64,000 bases of DNA from Oceanospirillaceae bacterium (GTDB lineage Bacteria > Pseudomonadota > Gammaproteobacteria > Pseudomonadales > Balneatricaceae), in the NCBI GenBank assembly GCA_029938085.1, contig JAPYOS010000008.1, forward strand, positions 62,001 to 126,000, read 5' to 3'. The translations under genes were made by a program, and so were the position numbers. The notes below the pieces were generated by a model. The model was not told the origin of the DNA, did not search any database, and saw nothing but the letters and a program-made list of their open reading frames with translations. Below are positions 25,438 through 36,459 of this stretch, in pieces. How positions within the stretch are numbered: the stretch's first letter is position 1; each line of letters starts with the position of its first letter.

Positions 25438-25634
25438 CCCATTCCTCCACCGCCAGCCTGTCGTTACACAACTACAATATTGTACGGGTTAACGACAAAG
25501 GCAATATTATTAACTGCACCGTAGTAAAAATGTGCAAAAATTATGCTTTAATTAAGTTAGAGGGTAAAACCTATAGGGTGCCCTATGGCCTCATGGACGA
25601 AGTAGTAGGTCACGAGCTGCTTATGCCAGAGTAG
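25434..25634 (+). CDS. Small hypothetical protein
   Basis: 66 residues, not recognised. The ATG overlaps the thioesterase stop (ATGA), which argues that it is a real translated gene. It has no signal peptide or membrane segment. The centre (VRVNDKGNIINCTVVKMCKN then YALIKLEGKTYRVPYGLMDEV) has the alternating pattern of a small beta-barrel, like short SH3- or KOW-type folds. No function can be given. Confidence 0.65.
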   Translation: MTHSSTASLSLHNYNIVRVNDKGNIINCTVVKMCKNYALIKLEGKTYRVPYGLMDEVVGHELLMPE

Positions 25635-25662
25635 AGCGGTCACAGAAAACAGGCTTAAATCG

Positions 25663-26988
25663 ATGCGTTTAATTCGTTTCTTAAAACAAGACCTTGCCCA
25701 CGAAATTGAAGAGTGGGTAGACCAAGGTGTCATCCGCGCAGACCAAGCACAAGCCATTTGTGCCCGTTACGGCACCAGCTACCCGCCATCCGATAGAAAC
25801 TCTGTTGGTTACCGGTTGCTCCAACTATTTGGCATCCTTTTCCTAGGTTTAGCACTGATCGTACTTTTGGGAGAAAACTGGGACGCCATACCACGCGGAT
25901 TACGCATGGGCGGCTTAATTACCCTTACTGCAGCCCTTCAGGCCGCTGCATTATGGAAGTACCGTTTAGCCCAGCATCAGGCCAGCGCAGGCTTCGCTTT
26001 GTTAGGCAACTTTGCCTATGGCGCCTCCATTATTCTAATTGCTCAAATTTACCACCTCGGTGAACACATGCCAGCCGGGGTGTTTTGGTGGGCGCTAGGC
26101 TGTTTGCCGTGGGCCTTGTTGTTAAAGAACCCGTTATTGATGATCCAAACCTTGATCCTGGCGGCCATCTGGTTCTTATTGGAAGTAGACTATGGCATTT
26201 ACCCTGCCAGCGCTGGCCTATTTTTATTGTGCGGTTTTTGGTTATTAACAACAGGCCCAAGGAGCATCTCTTTGCTCTTAACCTTGCTGATTTGTAGTAT
26301 TGCTTGGATCGAGTTTAGCTTGATGGCGTTGTGGAGTTCTCGGGCTCTAATAGATAGCCATATTGAGCAAACCATTGTCACCGTAGCCGTGTTCATGCTG
26401 TTATTTGTTATCGGGCGCGGCCTCCAACACAAAGCGTCTAACGACGTTAAAGAGTACGGTGGTCTAATCGACATTTGGTGCCTTCGTTTTGGTTTGATAT
26501 TTTTGTTCGTGATGAGTTTTAGCGAAACCCTCGACAACATTACATCGGCCCAGTGGAATCATGTCACCTCCATGTTGGTTATTACTGGCCTGATCATGAC
26601 CTTAACAACTATTATGGCCTGGCGTTGTGGCTTGTTATTGAGCCTGATGGGTGTGTATACATTGTTGGGTGCTGGTGCTGCATTGTTAGTATTTAACCCA
26701 CAAAACTACGGCGTAACGGCGACGAGCTGGTTGGTCAACATGGCTTTGTTATGCAGTGGTATTACCCTAATTTATAACGCCATCAACAGCGGCAAGTCAC
26801 ATTATTTTTTCTTGGGATTAGTCACGTTATTGGCTACAGCTTTTGCCCGTTATTTTGATTTAGTGGGCGGTTACATCGGCGGCGCCGTGTTGTTTTTTGT
26901 GTTTGCTATTATCCTCTTGTCAGCCGCTAAATACTGGCAAACCCATAACGTGAAAACCGGTGACAAGGAGGCCTTGGCTAATGAATAA
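25663..26988 (+). CDS. DUF2157 multi-pass membrane protein
   Basis: 441 residues. The N-terminal DUF2157 part (about 1-150) has a soluble helical head with EWVDQGVIRADQAQ, then hydrophobic segments beginning at about 52. In total there are roughly eleven to twelve membrane-spanning stretches. The family has no known activity. Its stop overlaps the next gene start (ATGAATAA), whose product is the GDYXXLXY protein; the two are a regular pair in many bacteria, and the second is usually predicted to work with the first at the membrane. No motif for transport or catalysis was seen. Confidence 0.85.
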   Translation: MRLIRFLKQDLAHEIEEWVDQGVIRADQAQAICARYGTSYPPSDRNSVGYRLLQLFGILFLGLALIVLLGENWDAIPRGLRMGGLITLTAALQAAALWKYRLAQHQASAGFALLGNFAYGASIILIAQIYHLGEHMPAGVFWWALGCLPWALLLKNPLLMIQTLILAAIWFLLEVDYGIYPASAGLFLLCGFWLLTTGPRSISLLLTLLICSIAWIEFSLMALWSSRALIDSHIEQTIVTVAVFMLLFVIGRGLQHKASNDVKEYGGLIDIWCLRFGLIFLFVMSFSETLDNITSAQWNHVTSMLVITGLIMTLTTIMAWRCGLLLSLMGVYTLLGAGAALLVFNPQNYGVTATSWLVNMALLCSGITLIYNAINSGKSHYFFLGLVTLLATAFARYFDLVGGYIGGAVLFFVFAIILLSAAKYWQTHNVKTGDKEALANE

Positions 26989-27505
26989 GCGCCTGACTCT
27001 GGGCCTAGTGTTTGCGGCGAGCTTCCAGGTGTGCGTGCTGGTAGGCATGTATATCAGCGCCCAACTACCCTTGTGGTTTGGCACCGAGATTTCTCTGCAG
27101 ACAAAACCGGTAGATCCCCGCTCCCTGTTTCGTGGTAACTACGCACTTTTGTCCTACAATATAAGCCAACAAGCAGTGCCCCAATCATGGCAGGATGGTA
27201 ATGCAATTCCTAACGCAATGGTGGTATATATCGCCCTAGAGCCTGCAGCTGCAAGCGAACTATTCGTAGGCCGTGGTATGTACAAAAAAAAGCCTACTAG
27301 CGGCTTATTTATTCGCGGCAGAACAGGCAAAAACTGGCATCGCCAAGGCGCACCCATGGTCGACGTAAGCTACGGCATCGAAGCCTTTTTTGCACCTAAA
27401 GACAAAGCCATAGCCCTAGAAAACCAACTTAACCACCCCCACAGAGCGGTTATCATGGTGAATGCCGATGGCCGCGCTCGACTTAAAGGCATTGTTAGCA
27501 ACTAG
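26981..27505 (+). CDS. GDYXXLXY-domain membrane protein
   Basis: 174 residues from the ATG that overlaps the DUF2157 stop; the longer frame would start inside that gene. There is one N-terminal membrane anchor (about 6-30), then a soluble domain outside the membrane that carries the naming motif in the form RGNYALLSY (51-59, with G-N for G-D), preceded by KPVDPRSLF. A second conserved block, MVDVSYGIEAFF, lies near residue 135. Function unknown, expected to act with the DUF2157 partner. Confidence 0.87.
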   Translation: MNKRLTLGLVFAASFQVCVLVGMYISAQLPLWFGTEISLQTKPVDPRSLFRGNYALLSYNISQQAVPQSWQDGNAIPNAMVVYIALEPAAASELFVGRGMYKKKPTSGLFIRGRTGKNWHRQGAPMVDVSYGIEAFFAPKDKAIALENQLNHPHRAVIMVNADGRARLKGIVSN

Positions 27506-27539
27506 CGTTGAATAACCAGCCATTTTCTATCGAAAATAC

Positions 27540-28451
27540 CTATAACGCACTGCCGTATTCTCGCCTATCCATCACCACGCGATGCTCTCTTACAAACGTG
27601 TACAACCCTGTGGCTATAATAATCGCAGACCCAATGAGCGTGGGCACATCCACGCTTTCGTTGAAAACAAATACCCCCACCAATAGCGAGAACAGCAGTC
27701 TTGTATACCTAAAAGACGAGACCACAGAAGCATCCCCCACTCGCATTGCCGCCACAATGGCGTAATAACCCGCCACACTAAAAACGATAGCACAGCCAAA
27801 ATAAACTAATTCGTTGCTCGCCATGGGAGCAATACCCTGGGGGCTAACCAAGAGCATTAATGCACCAGTAACAGCCAGAGACGAAAACGCTTGAAAAGAA
27901 ATGATGGATGATTCCACAGTCTTAGGAATAGCGCGAGTCACTAAGTCTCTAACAGCCACCCCTAAAACCGCCACCAGCACCCACAAAACCGATGGATCAA
28001 AACCTGTAAATCCAGGCCTTATAATCAGTAACACACCACTAAAACCCACACCAACGGCAGTCCACCGACGCCACCCCACTCGCTCACCTAAAAATAGCGC
28101 AGCGCCCATAGTGATGGTTAACGGGGTAACTTGAAACACCGCCGCCACCGTTGATAGAGGCACAAGAGACAATGACGTAACAAATGCCACAGCGGCAATA
28201 GTTTCTGCAACCATCCGAGCAATAGTTGCCCATGTCCAAACGCTGGGCACAGCTATTTTACGTCCTCGGGTGAGGGCCAAAAACGCAAAAAATACAGCGC
28301 CAAAAAAGCCAACAACCATCAAAATCTGACCAATGGAGATGGTGCTAGAAAGCTGCTTAATAAAGGCGTCTTCTAGGGTAAAGCCCGCCATCGCAGCAAG
28401 CATTAAAAAGATGCCTTTTCGGTTAGTAATATTCTTGTTCACGGCGAGCAT
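27540..28451 (-). CDS. EamA/DMT-family transporter
   Basis: 303 residues with about ten membrane segments in two EamA repeats (about 10-140 and 155-290), the drug/metabolite transporter plan. The start is set by GGAGGAGG eight bases before the ATG; a TTG nine codons upstream is the longer alternative and would place that ribosome site inside the gene. Members export amino acids, purines or other small metabolites, and the substrate is unknown here. It is separated from the next upstream gene by about 40 bases on the same strand. Confidence 0.88.
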   Translation of the reverse strand: MLAVNKNITNRKGIFLMLAAMAGFTLEDAFIKQLSSTISIGQILMVVGFFGAVFFAFLALTRGRKIAVPSVWTWATIARMVAETIAAVAFVTSLSLVPLSTVAAVFQVTPLTITMGAALFLGERVGWRRWTAVGVGFSGVLLIIRPGFTGFDPSVLWVLVAVLGVAVRDLVTRAIPKTVESSIISFQAFSSLAVTGALMLLVSPQGIAPMASNELVYFGCAIVFSVAGYYAIVAAMRVGDASVVSSFRYTRLLFSLLVGVFVFNESVDVPTLIGSAIIIATGLYTFVREHRVVMDRREYGSAL

Positions 28452-28490
28452 AGACACCTCCTCCTTCGATAAAGGCAAACCAATAACCTG

Positions 28491-29150
28491 CTACACCCCA
28501 CCTTTAAGGTAGGAATAAACGCGGTAGTAAAATACCGTCACCAACACGCCAAAGAACATCTCGAGTGAACTGGCCACAGCAGCTTCTAAACTCGAATTCA
28601 TAGGGTCACCGGAACCTGCCACCATGTAGCCCACTACGCCTCCCGGTATTGAAAACAAAATAGTACCAAAGAACAAGTCACCAAAGTGGCCCTTTGTGAG
28701 CGCCCAACTTTCTTTAATGGACTCATTGGCGCTTCGGTTTTCTAATAAATAGATGTAGCTAGCCAATGAAATTCTCGCCATCACCACAATGCCGGGAATA
28801 ATGAATACCAGCAACCCTGTAGCTACCGCTAAAAACGACAACAGGCTTAAAACCAAGTAACCGGAAAACTTAGTAACCGCCAATAACCACGACTGAGTTA
28901 CCGACAGGGGTGCTGCCTTAATGGAGGAGTCTATGTAATGTATGGTGGCAACACTCGCTATAATTGACACCAGTATCACCACAGTAATATAGAGCCCAAA
29001 ACTACCTGTTTGTAGTGGATCAGTTGCGGTAGGCGAAAACGCTCCGCGTATGAGTTCGCCCACCAGGTTCAATGGAACTACAATGAGCGCCAACTTCCAC
29101 CAGTGCGTTAAGAAAAACCTGACAGTGTCCTTCATACAAATAGTAAACAT
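28491..29150 (-). CDS. Multi-pass membrane protein, YciC/DUF-type
   Basis: 219 residues with about five to six hydrophobic segments, including a long one near 100-130 with IIPGIVVMARISLA and a conserved-looking NESIKESWALTKGHFGDL after it. That P-G-I pattern followed by S-x-x-L-T-K-G is typical of the YciC-like and GlpQ-membrane-domain families, which have no established activity. AGGA eight bases before the ATG supports the start. It lies immediately downstream of a metallophosphoesterase remnant. Confidence 0.7.
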   Translation of the reverse strand: MFTICMKDTVRFFLTHWWKLALIVVPLNLVGELIRGAFSPTATDPLQTGSFGLYITVVILVSIIASVATIHYIDSSIKAAPLSVTQSWLLAVTKFSGYLVLSLLSFLAVATGLLVFIIPGIVVMARISLASYIYLLENRSANESIKESWALTKGHFGDLFFGTILFSIPGGVVGYMVAGSGDPMNSSLEAAVASSLEMFFGVLVTVFYYRVYSYLKGGV

Positions 29151-29160
29151 AAATAAGGTC

Positions 29161-29463
29161 CTAATTTAAATACAATAACGAAACTTCGGGTGGCACTAAA
29201 AAACGTACCGGTATTATACTGGTACCTAAACCAGTGCTCACAAACAGTTGCTTTCCCTGCTCTACTATAAAACCAACAGCGTAGGTTTCGCCATATTAAG
29301 ACGGCACTATAGGCCGACCAATGAGTGGTAAATAAACCTGCCCACCGTGAGTATGACCGGTAATAGTGAGGATAATATCTACAGGGATTTTAGGAAAAAC
29401 ATCAGGGTTATGGGTGAGTAATAGACTCGGGATCTGCGTATTTATATTTGCCAAGGCCAATAG
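29161..29463 (-). pseudogene. Metallophosphoesterase remnant (C-terminal part)
   Basis: Reading leftward, the DNA encodes IPSLLLTHNPDVFPKIP, then ITGHTHGGQVYLP, LIGRPIVPS, an in-frame TAA, then YGETYAVGF and GLGTSIIPVRFLVPPEVSLL before the natural stop. H-N-P-D and G-H-T-H-G-G-Q are the metal-binding blocks of calcineurin-like phosphoesterases of the YaeI/YkuE type. The N-terminal half is absent (a stop sits just upstream at 29464-29466) and one codon is now a stop, so the gene is dead. Confidence 0.8.
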
Positions 29464-29509
29464 TTAGTCCTAGACCAGACCAAAAAACTCGTTTAAACCA
29501 AACCACGCG

Positions 29510-30271
29510 CTACTGCTTGAGTCGGTAGCCGGTTTTAAAGATCCAGCCGATAAGGACTAAACAAATACCCATAAACAACATCACCATGCCTAAACTAACC
29601 CCCACACTAACATCGGATATTTCGTAAAAACTCCAACGAAAGCCACTGATCAGATACACCACAGGGTTAAACATCGTCACCGTTTGCCAAGCGCTAGGCA
29701 GCATGTCGATAGAGTAAAAAGCACCACCTAAAAACACCATCGGCGTGACCACAAGCAGCGGGATCAATTGCAGCTTTTCAAACCCATCGGCCCAGATACC
29801 AATAAGAAATCCAAACAGGCTAAAGGTAATGGTGGTTAATATCAAAAATGCCAACATCCAAAACGGATGAGCGATCTGAATCGGTACAAAAAAGCCTGCC
29901 GTGGCAAGTATAATCAAACCAATGATCAACGATTTTGTCGCTGCAGCACCCACATAACCTACGGTAGCCTCCCAAAATGACACGGGCGCAGACAGCACCT
30001 CATAAATGGTGCCCGAAAAACGCGGAAAATAGATACCAAAGGACGCGTTAGACAAGCTTTGAGTCATAATGGATAACATAATAAGACCCGGCACGATAAA
30101 GGCGCCATAGCTAATGCCACCCACTTCCTCAATGCGTGAACCTATGGCTCCGCCAAAAACCACAAAATAAAGCACGGTAGACAACACAGGAGACACAATA
30201 CTCTGGGTCACCGTGCGTTTAGTACGCGACATCTCAAACGAATAAATGGCCCACATAGCTCTTAGATTCAT
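29510..30271 (-). CDS. ABC-2 type transporter permease
   Basis: 253 residues with six hydrophobic segments, the ABC-2 membrane domain of export systems such as those for drugs or polysaccharides. FGGAIGSRI and the [19 protein letters not shown] segment match the YadH/NodJ-like branch. Its ATG overlaps the stop of the ATPase gene by four bases, so the two form one transporter. No accessory or substrate gene is adjacent to tell what is exported; in E. coli the similar YadG-YadH pair is also unassigned. Confidence 0.9.
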   Translation of the reverse strand: MNLRAMWAIYSFEMSRTKRTVTQSIVSPVLSTVLYFVVFGGAIGSRIEEVGGISYGAFIVPGLIMLSIMTQSLSNASFGIYFPRFSGTIYEVLSAPVSFWEATVGYVGAAATKSLIIGLIILATAGFFVPIQIAHPFWMLAFLILTTITFSLFGFLIGIWADGFEKLQLIPLLVVTPMVFLGGAFYSIDMLPSAWQTVTMFNPVVYLISGFRWSFYEISDVSVGVSLGMVMLFMGICLVLIGWIFKTGYRLKQ

Positions 30272-31185
30272 GCCGCGTCCTCCACTAAGTCTACAAAAAT
30301 TTCTTCTAGGCTGCTTTGTTGTGTGTGTATGTCTTTCACACCCAAACCCGCACTAGTTACGGCTTGCAGTAACCCACCGATGTCTATTTCTTCTGCATCT
30401 TTGTCGTAGTGATACACAACACTAAGGCCATCGTCGGCCAAACAGAACCCTTGCTTTTCTAGCACCTTGGGTAAAGCCTCTAGCGTGTCCATCAACTCTA
30501 CTTTAAGTTGCTTTTGGCCCATACGTGCCATCAGCGTGCCCTTGTCTTCCACCAGCAACAACTTACCACCACTGATGACACCGATACGATCGGCAATGGC
30601 TTCGGCTTCTTCAATATAATGGGTGGTGAGTACAATAGTAACACCCTGATTACGAAGTTCATCCACCATGCGCCACATGTCTTGCCGCAAGGCCACGTCT
30701 ACACCGGCTGTAGGCTCATCTAAGAACAGCACTTGCGGTTCGTGCACCAAGGCTTTGGCAATGAGCAAGCGGCGTTTCATACCGCCAGACAGGGTCATAA
30801 TACGGTCGTCTTTTTTGTCCCATAAGGACAGATCTTTTAATACCTTTTCCACCACTTGCGGGTTTTTAGGTAAACCAAATAAGCCACGGCTAAAGGTCAA
30901 GTTATCCCAGGGGGTTTCAAACGCATCGGTGGTCAGTTCTTGCGGCACTAAGCCAATTAAACTACGGGTTTTGCGATAGTCTTTAATAATATCAAAACCA
31001 CCGACAGTCACCGAGCCAGAGGTGGGATTTACAATGCCGCACACCGAAGAAATAAGGGTGGTTTTGCCGGCGCCGTTGGGGCCTAGCAAAGCCAATATTT
31101 CGCCTTTTTTAACGCTCAGGCTAATGTTATCTAGCGCCACAAAACCACTGGCATACTGCTTGCCCAAGTTGCTGATTTCGATCAT
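30268..31185 (-). CDS. ABC-2 type transporter ATP-binding protein
   Basis: 305 residues from the chosen ATG ([11 protein letters not shown]); AAGGA lies seven bases before it. A longer frame adds 27 residues of unlikely sequence. Walker A is GPNGAGKTT, the signature LSGGMKRRL, Walker [11 protein letters not shown] and the switch histidine in TTHYIEEAE. The C-terminal extension of about 80 residues is usual in ABC-2 exporters. It powers the permease encoded by the overlapping downstream gene. A strong terminator lies between it and groEL upstream. Confidence 0.93.
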   Translation of the reverse strand: MIEISNLGKQYASGFVALDNISLSVKKGEILALLGPNGAGKTTLISSVCGIVNPTSGSVTVGGFDIIKDYRKTRSLIGLVPQELTTDAFETPWDNLTFSRGLFGLPKNPQVVEKVLKDLSLWDKKDDRIMTLSGGMKRRLLIAKALVHEPQVLFLDEPTAGVDVALRQDMWRMVDELRNQGVTIVLTTHYIEEAEAIADRIGVISGGKLLLVEDKGTLMARMGQKQLKVELMDTLEALPKVLEKQGFCLADDGLSVVYHYDKDAEEIDIGGLLQAVTSAGLGVKDIHTQQSSLEEIFVDLVEDAA

Positions 31186-31251
31186 TACCATGTCCTTTTT
31201 ATGTCCCGAATAGAGACCATCAATATAACCACACTTGCTGATTTTAGCCAC

Positions 31252-31282
31252 AAAAAAACCGGCCACTGGGGCCGGTTTTTTT
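31252..31282 (-). terminator. Rho-independent terminator after groEL
   Basis: Inverted repeat CCGGCC-actgg-GGCCGG flanked by a run of A on the left and a run of T on the right. Read leftward, as groEL is transcribed, the hairpin is followed by seven T. It would also stop rightward transcription. It lies 30 bases after the groEL stop. Confidence 0.88.
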
Positions 31283-31311
31283 AGAAGCTAATGGTTAGCT
31301 TGGGGGATGAA

Positions 31312-33000
<1,689 letters not shown>

Positions 33001-33294
33001 TTAGGCTTCAAGGATGCCGTAAATTTCGCTTTCGCTAACGATAAGCACTTCTTCGCCATTGATCTTAGCGGTGCTGTTACCAGCATATGGGCCAAACAAT
33101 ACTGTGTCGCCAACCTTAACGCTCATAGCTTGCTGTTCGCCGTTGGTAGTAATACGGCCAGGGCCTACTGCCAATACTTCGCCTTGGTTAGGCTTTTCTG
33201 CAGCGCTACCAGGTAGCACGATGCCACCAGCACTAGTTGCTTCTTCTTCTTGACGACGAATAACAACACGATCTTGTAAAGGACGGATGCTCAT
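33001..33294 (-). CDS. groS: Co-chaperonin GroES
   Basis: 97 residues. It begins [13 protein letters not shown], has the mobile loop [13 protein letters not shown] near 17-30 and ends EIYGILE, all as in GroES. The heptamer caps GroEL. GGAG lies upstream of the ATG, and the transcript probably starts at the RpoH-type promoter about 70-95 bases upstream. Confidence 0.98.
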   Translation of the reverse strand: MSIRPLQDRVVIRRQEEEATSAGGIVLPGSAAEKPNQGEVLAVGPGRITTNGEQQAMSVKVGDTVLFGPYAGNSTAKINGEEVLIVSESEIYGILEA

Positions 33295-33363
33295 TACGTT
33301 TGTACTCCTAAAATGTACGTATCTCCGACTAAGCCGGAATTGTTTTTAATATCGAGTTCTTAG

Positions 33364-33391
33364 ATATGGGGTGAAGTGCGGTTTTCAATAG
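33364..33391 (-). promoter_or_regulatory. RpoH (sigma-32) type promoter of groES-groEL
   Basis: Read on the minus strand, TTGAA (33384-33388) is followed after 12 bases by CCCCAT (33366-33371) and AT. This matches the heat-shock consensus CTTGAA then CCCCAT. It sits about 70 bases before the groES start. No CIRCE element was seen. Confidence 0.75.
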
Positions 33392-33423
33392 CAAACCTCA
33401 AAAAATGTTTAGAAAACTAAACT

Positions 33424-33912
33424 TTATTCAATCTTATTGCTCTTGTGGCTATTCTGCGGGGCATCAAACTCCCCTTCTATTATACTTTCGTCTTTATTAA
33501 AGCCAGCACCAAAGCCGCCTTGAGCAAAACCACCGGTAGCACCGGCATTCGCTTTGGAGAACATTTTAAAGCGGCCCATCAAACGCGTCGCAAAGAACTG
33601 ACGCGTAAACGGCAGCAGCAACAAAAAGCCAATGCTGTCGGTCACAAAACCCGGAGTTAGCAACAACGCACCGCCTACAGCCAATAAAATGCCTTCTAAC
33701 ATCTCTTGGGCCGGAATTTGACCCGACTGCATACGCCAGTTAGCCCGGCTTAAGGTGGCTAGCCCTTGATGACGTAGCAAATTAATGCCAATAAAGGCAG
33801 TAAGCAATACCAAGGCAATGGTCCATAGCGCACCAATTTGTTGGCCTACTTCAATAAGTACGACCATCTCCACAATGGGCACGGCAATAAATAAGGCAAA
33901 AAGAAAACGCAT
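33424..33912 (-). CDS. fxsA: FxsA family membrane protein
   Basis: 162 residues. Hydrophobic segments lie at about 3-45 and again at 75-105, with the motif GALLLTPGFVTDSIGFLLLLP that defines FxsA. FxsA of E. coli affects exclusion of phage T7 by F plasmids; its ordinary role is unknown. The position just upstream of groES is common in gammaproteobacteria. The C-terminal part after residue 115 is a glycine-rich, variable tail. Confidence 0.9.
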   Translation of the reverse strand: MRFLFALFIAVPIVEMVVLIEVGQQIGALWTIALVLLTAFIGINLLRHQGLATLSRANWRMQSGQIPAQEMLEGILLAVGGALLLTPGFVTDSIGFLLLLPFTRQFFATRLMGRFKMFSKANAGATGGFAQGGFGAGFNKDESIIEGEFDAPQNSHKSNKIE

Positions 33913-33978
33913 AATAATGTAGTCTTAGTTAAGTTAATTGTGTTCACTATGTTCCCTATATGCGGCCATACAAGAAAA

Positions 33979-34329
33979 ATGAAAGACCCCCAGCAACAAA
34001 AGCAGAAAGAGCCACAAGACCAACAATTGCTGCGCCGCCAACAGTTGTACCAAACCATTGCCGCCATACCCATGGGCAAGGTTGCCAGCTATGGCCAACT
34101 CGCCGCCTTAGCCGGGCAAGTAGGCGCTGCGCGCTGGGTAGGTTGGTGTTTGCGTCACTTACCTAAAGATTCGTCGTTACCTTGGCATAGGGTCATTACG
34201 GCAAGCGGCAAGCTGGCTTTCCCACCGGCGACAGCAGACTATGTGCGCCAACGGCAAAAGCTCGAACAAGAAGGTGTGCGGTTACACAAACACAAGGTGG
34301 CCATGCAACAGTATCAGTGGCGACCCTAA
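33979..34329 (+). CDS. Alkyltransferase-like (ATL) DNA-binding protein
   Basis: 116 residues from the likely ATG; a GTG 13 codons upstream is possible. The DNA-binding half of O6-alkylguanine-DNA methyltransferases is clear: IPMGKVASYGQLA, GAARWVGWCLRHLP, then PWHRVI. The active-site cysteine of PCHR is replaced by tryptophan (residue 69), the hallmark of ATL proteins. These bind O6-alkylguanine without transferring the alkyl group and pass the damage to nucleotide-excision repair. The missing cysteine is therefore expected for the subfamily and does not mean the gene is broken. Confidence 0.9.
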   Translation: MKDPQQQKQKEPQDQQLLRRQQLYQTIAAIPMGKVASYGQLAALAGQVGAARWVGWCLRHLPKDSSLPWHRVITASGKLAFPPATADYVRQRQKLEQEGVRLHKHKVAMQQYQWRP

Positions 34330-34408
34330 TTCATCTTTGCCTTGTTTTTATTGTGCTATAGATGCACAGTCAGCCCACATTAGTCGCCCGAATAGATGAA
34401 CCACTCCC

Positions 34409-35299
34409 ATGCACAAGCTCCCTTCCTTTTACGCTCTGTCTTTTTTGTTATTACTTGGCAGCGTATGGGGCAGTACCATTGTCATGATGAAGCATGCCGT
34501 GTCTACGGGTTACCAACCTCTAGGGCTCATATTTTGGCAATTGACTTTAGGCGCGGTGGTGCTTACCGCTTTAGGCAAAGCGAAAAATAAACCCTTACCT
34601 TTGGGGTGGGTCAACGTCCGTTATTACGCCATAGTGGCCTTAGTGGGCACTATATTGCCCAATACTTTTTCCTACATCGTTGCGTCTCACCTTCCCGCAG
34701 GCCTACTGGCCATTGGTTTAGCCACGGTGCCCATGTTTTCCCTGTTAATCGCACTGGCCATTGGCAATGAAAAATTTGTATGGCGTCGTATGTTGGGCAT
34801 TGGCCTAGGTGGCGTGGCCATTGCATTGATTTTAGGTCCAGAAGCCGATTTTAGTAGCCGAGGCCTTGGTTTGTTTATGTTATTGGCTTTGGTGGCACCG
34901 TTGTTTTACGGTATCGAAGGCAACTATCTTTCGCTTAAAAAACCACCCAACATGGACCCATTTACTACCTTACGAGGTGCGTCCATAGTGGGTTTTTGCA
35001 TTTGTACACCCATCACACTCATGACGAATTCATGGGCAGACCTTAACCACTCGTGGACGTCCGTGGAATGGGCTATTTTGGCCAACGCTTCATTACACAT
35101 CGTCACTTACACCGGTTACATCTGGCTAGTGGGTCGAACCGGGGCTGTATTTGCCAGCCAAGTGGCTTATGTGGTCACTTTGTCAGGGGTATTGTTTGGC
35201 ATGTTGATATTAGGCGAAAGCCATTCTGCTTTAGTGTGGCTAGCTTTGGGCTTTATGATAGCAGGCCTTGTTTTAGTTCAGCCACGCAGCCCCAGCTAA
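34409..35299 (+). CDS. EamA/DMT-family transporter
   Basis: 296 residues, about ten membrane segments in two EamA repeats. The first begins LLLGSVWGSTIV and the second GLGLFMLLALVAPLFYGIEGNY near residue 150. Members move amino acids, nucleobases and other small metabolites. The substrate is unknown and the neighbours do not help. It is not closely similar to the other DMT carrier at 27540, which lacks the G-S-x-W-G start. The gene stands alone on this strand between an ATL gene and trhO. Confidence 0.87.
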   Translation: MHKLPSFYALSFLLLLGSVWGSTIVMMKHAVSTGYQPLGLIFWQLTLGAVVLTALGKAKNKPLPLGWVNVRYYAIVALVGTILPNTFSYIVASHLPAGLLAIGLATVPMFSLLIALAIGNEKFVWRRMLGIGLGGVAIALILGPEADFSSRGLGLFMLLALVAPLFYGIEGNYLSLKKPPNMDPFTTLRGASIVGFCICTPITLMTNSWADLNHSWTSVEWAILANASLHIVTYTGYIWLVGRTGAVFASQVAYVVTLSGVLFGMLILGESHSALVWLALGFMIAGLVLVQPRSPS

Positions 35300-35305
35300 G
35301 GTTAT

Positions 35306-35335
35306 TTGGATTTATTGCCGCGTATACCGTAAAAT
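35306..35335 (+). promoter_or_regulatory. Probable promoter of trhO
   Basis: TTGGAT (35306-35311), an 18-base spacer and TAAAAT (35330-35335), 60 bases before the trhO start. This fits a housekeeping sigma promoter with a good -10. It is based on pattern only. Confidence 0.4.
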
Positions 35336-35394
35336 AGCGTCTCACATTAAACCCCCGCTCCGGATTTACGTTTCGGCTCGCTAAGGAACTCCTC

Positions 35395-36390
35395 ATGTCT
35401 CAAGATCAATCGCAGATTGTTGTCTGTGCGCTATACAAATTCGTCACCCTAGAAAAATTTCAAGACCTACGCCAGCCGTTACTCAAGGTGATGGAATACA
35501 ACAACATTCGTGGCACCTTACTACTCGCATCAGAAGGTATCAACGGCACAGTCGCCAGCAGCCGCAAAGGTATTGACGCATTGATTACTTGGTTTGAAAA
35601 AGACGACCGTTTGCAACACATCGTTACCAAAGAGTCTTTTGAAACCGAGAATCCGTTTTACCGCACCAAAGTGAAGCTCAAAAAAGAGATTGTCACCATG
35701 GGTGTAGAAGGCATAGACCCAAAACAAGTGGTTGGCACCTACGTTAAGCCACAAGACTGGAACGCCCTTATTTCTGACCCAGACGTGGTATTGGTAGACA
35801 CACGAAACGATTACGAAGTGAAAGTAGGCACCTTTGAAGGCGCACTCAACCCAGACACCACCACCTTTCGGGAATTCCCTCAGTACGTTAGTGACAATTT
35901 AGACCCTGAGAAAAACAAAAAAGTAGCCATGTTTTGCACTGGCGGCATTCGTTGTGAAAAGTCTACCGCTTACCTTAAAGAACAAGGCTTTGAAGAGGTG
36001 TATCATCTTGAAGGCGGCATTCTTAAGTACCTTGAAGAAGTGCCCGAAGAGGACACCATGTGGCAAGGCGAATGTTTTGTATTCGACAACCGCGTTACGG
36101 TAAACCACCAGCTAGCAAAAGGTCAGTACAACCAGTGCCACGCCTGCCGATTACCCATCACCAAAGAAGAACAAACCAGCGATAAATACTTAGAAGGCAT
36201 TAGCTGCCCCCACTGTTTTGACAAACACTCATGGGGCCAACGCCAGCGTTTTGAAGAGCGTCAGCGTCAAATGGAGTTATCCCAACAGCGCGGCGAAGGC
36301 CACCTTGGCGCTGATGCCATTGAAACCATTGCCCAGCGACGCCAAGCTAAAGCGGATAAAAAACAGGCTCAGCGGGATAAAGAACTCTAA
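35395..36390 (+). CDS. trhO: tRNA uridine(34) hydroxylase TrhO (rhodanese family)
   Basis: 331 residues. The N-terminal acylphosphatase-like domain (about 5-110) contains [15 protein letters not shown]. The rhodanese domain at about 125-225 has the active cysteine in [14 protein letters not shown]-terminal cysteine-rich segment has CHACRLP and CPHCFDK, typical of the YceA/TrhO family. The enzyme adds oxygen-derived hydroxyl to C5 of U34 in several tRNAs as the first step to cmo5U or mo5U. It appears to be a single-gene unit. Confidence 0.93.
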   Translation: MSQDQSQIVVCALYKFVTLEKFQDLRQPLLKVMEYNNIRGTLLLASEGINGTVASSRKGIDALITWFEKDDRLQHIVTKESFETENPFYRTKVKLKKEIVTMGVEGIDPKQVVGTYVKPQDWNALISDPDVVLVDTRNDYEVKVGTFEGALNPDTTTFREFPQYVSDNLDPEKNKKVAMFCTGGIRCEKSTAYLKEQGFEEVYHLEGGILKYLEEVPEEDTMWQGECFVFDNRVTVNHQLAKGQYNQCHACRLPITKEEQTSDKYLEGISCPHCFDKHSWGQRQRFEERQRQMELSQQRGEGHLGADAIETIAQRRQAKADKKQAQRDKEL

Positions 36391-36459
36391 ATAAATCTGA
36401 ACGACCTGCGTAACGCTGCTGCCGCCCTGCTCAACCGTGTACGGTAGCAAGCTAAAGCT

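Noticed and set aside
33979-34329. Broken methyltransferase (lost cysteine)
   Set aside because: The substitution to tryptophan in PWHR defines the ATL subfamily; the rest is intact.
34409-35299. DMT carrier as duplicate of the one at 27540
   Set aside because: Both have the EamA plan, but the sequences show no close similarity, so they are separate members of the family.
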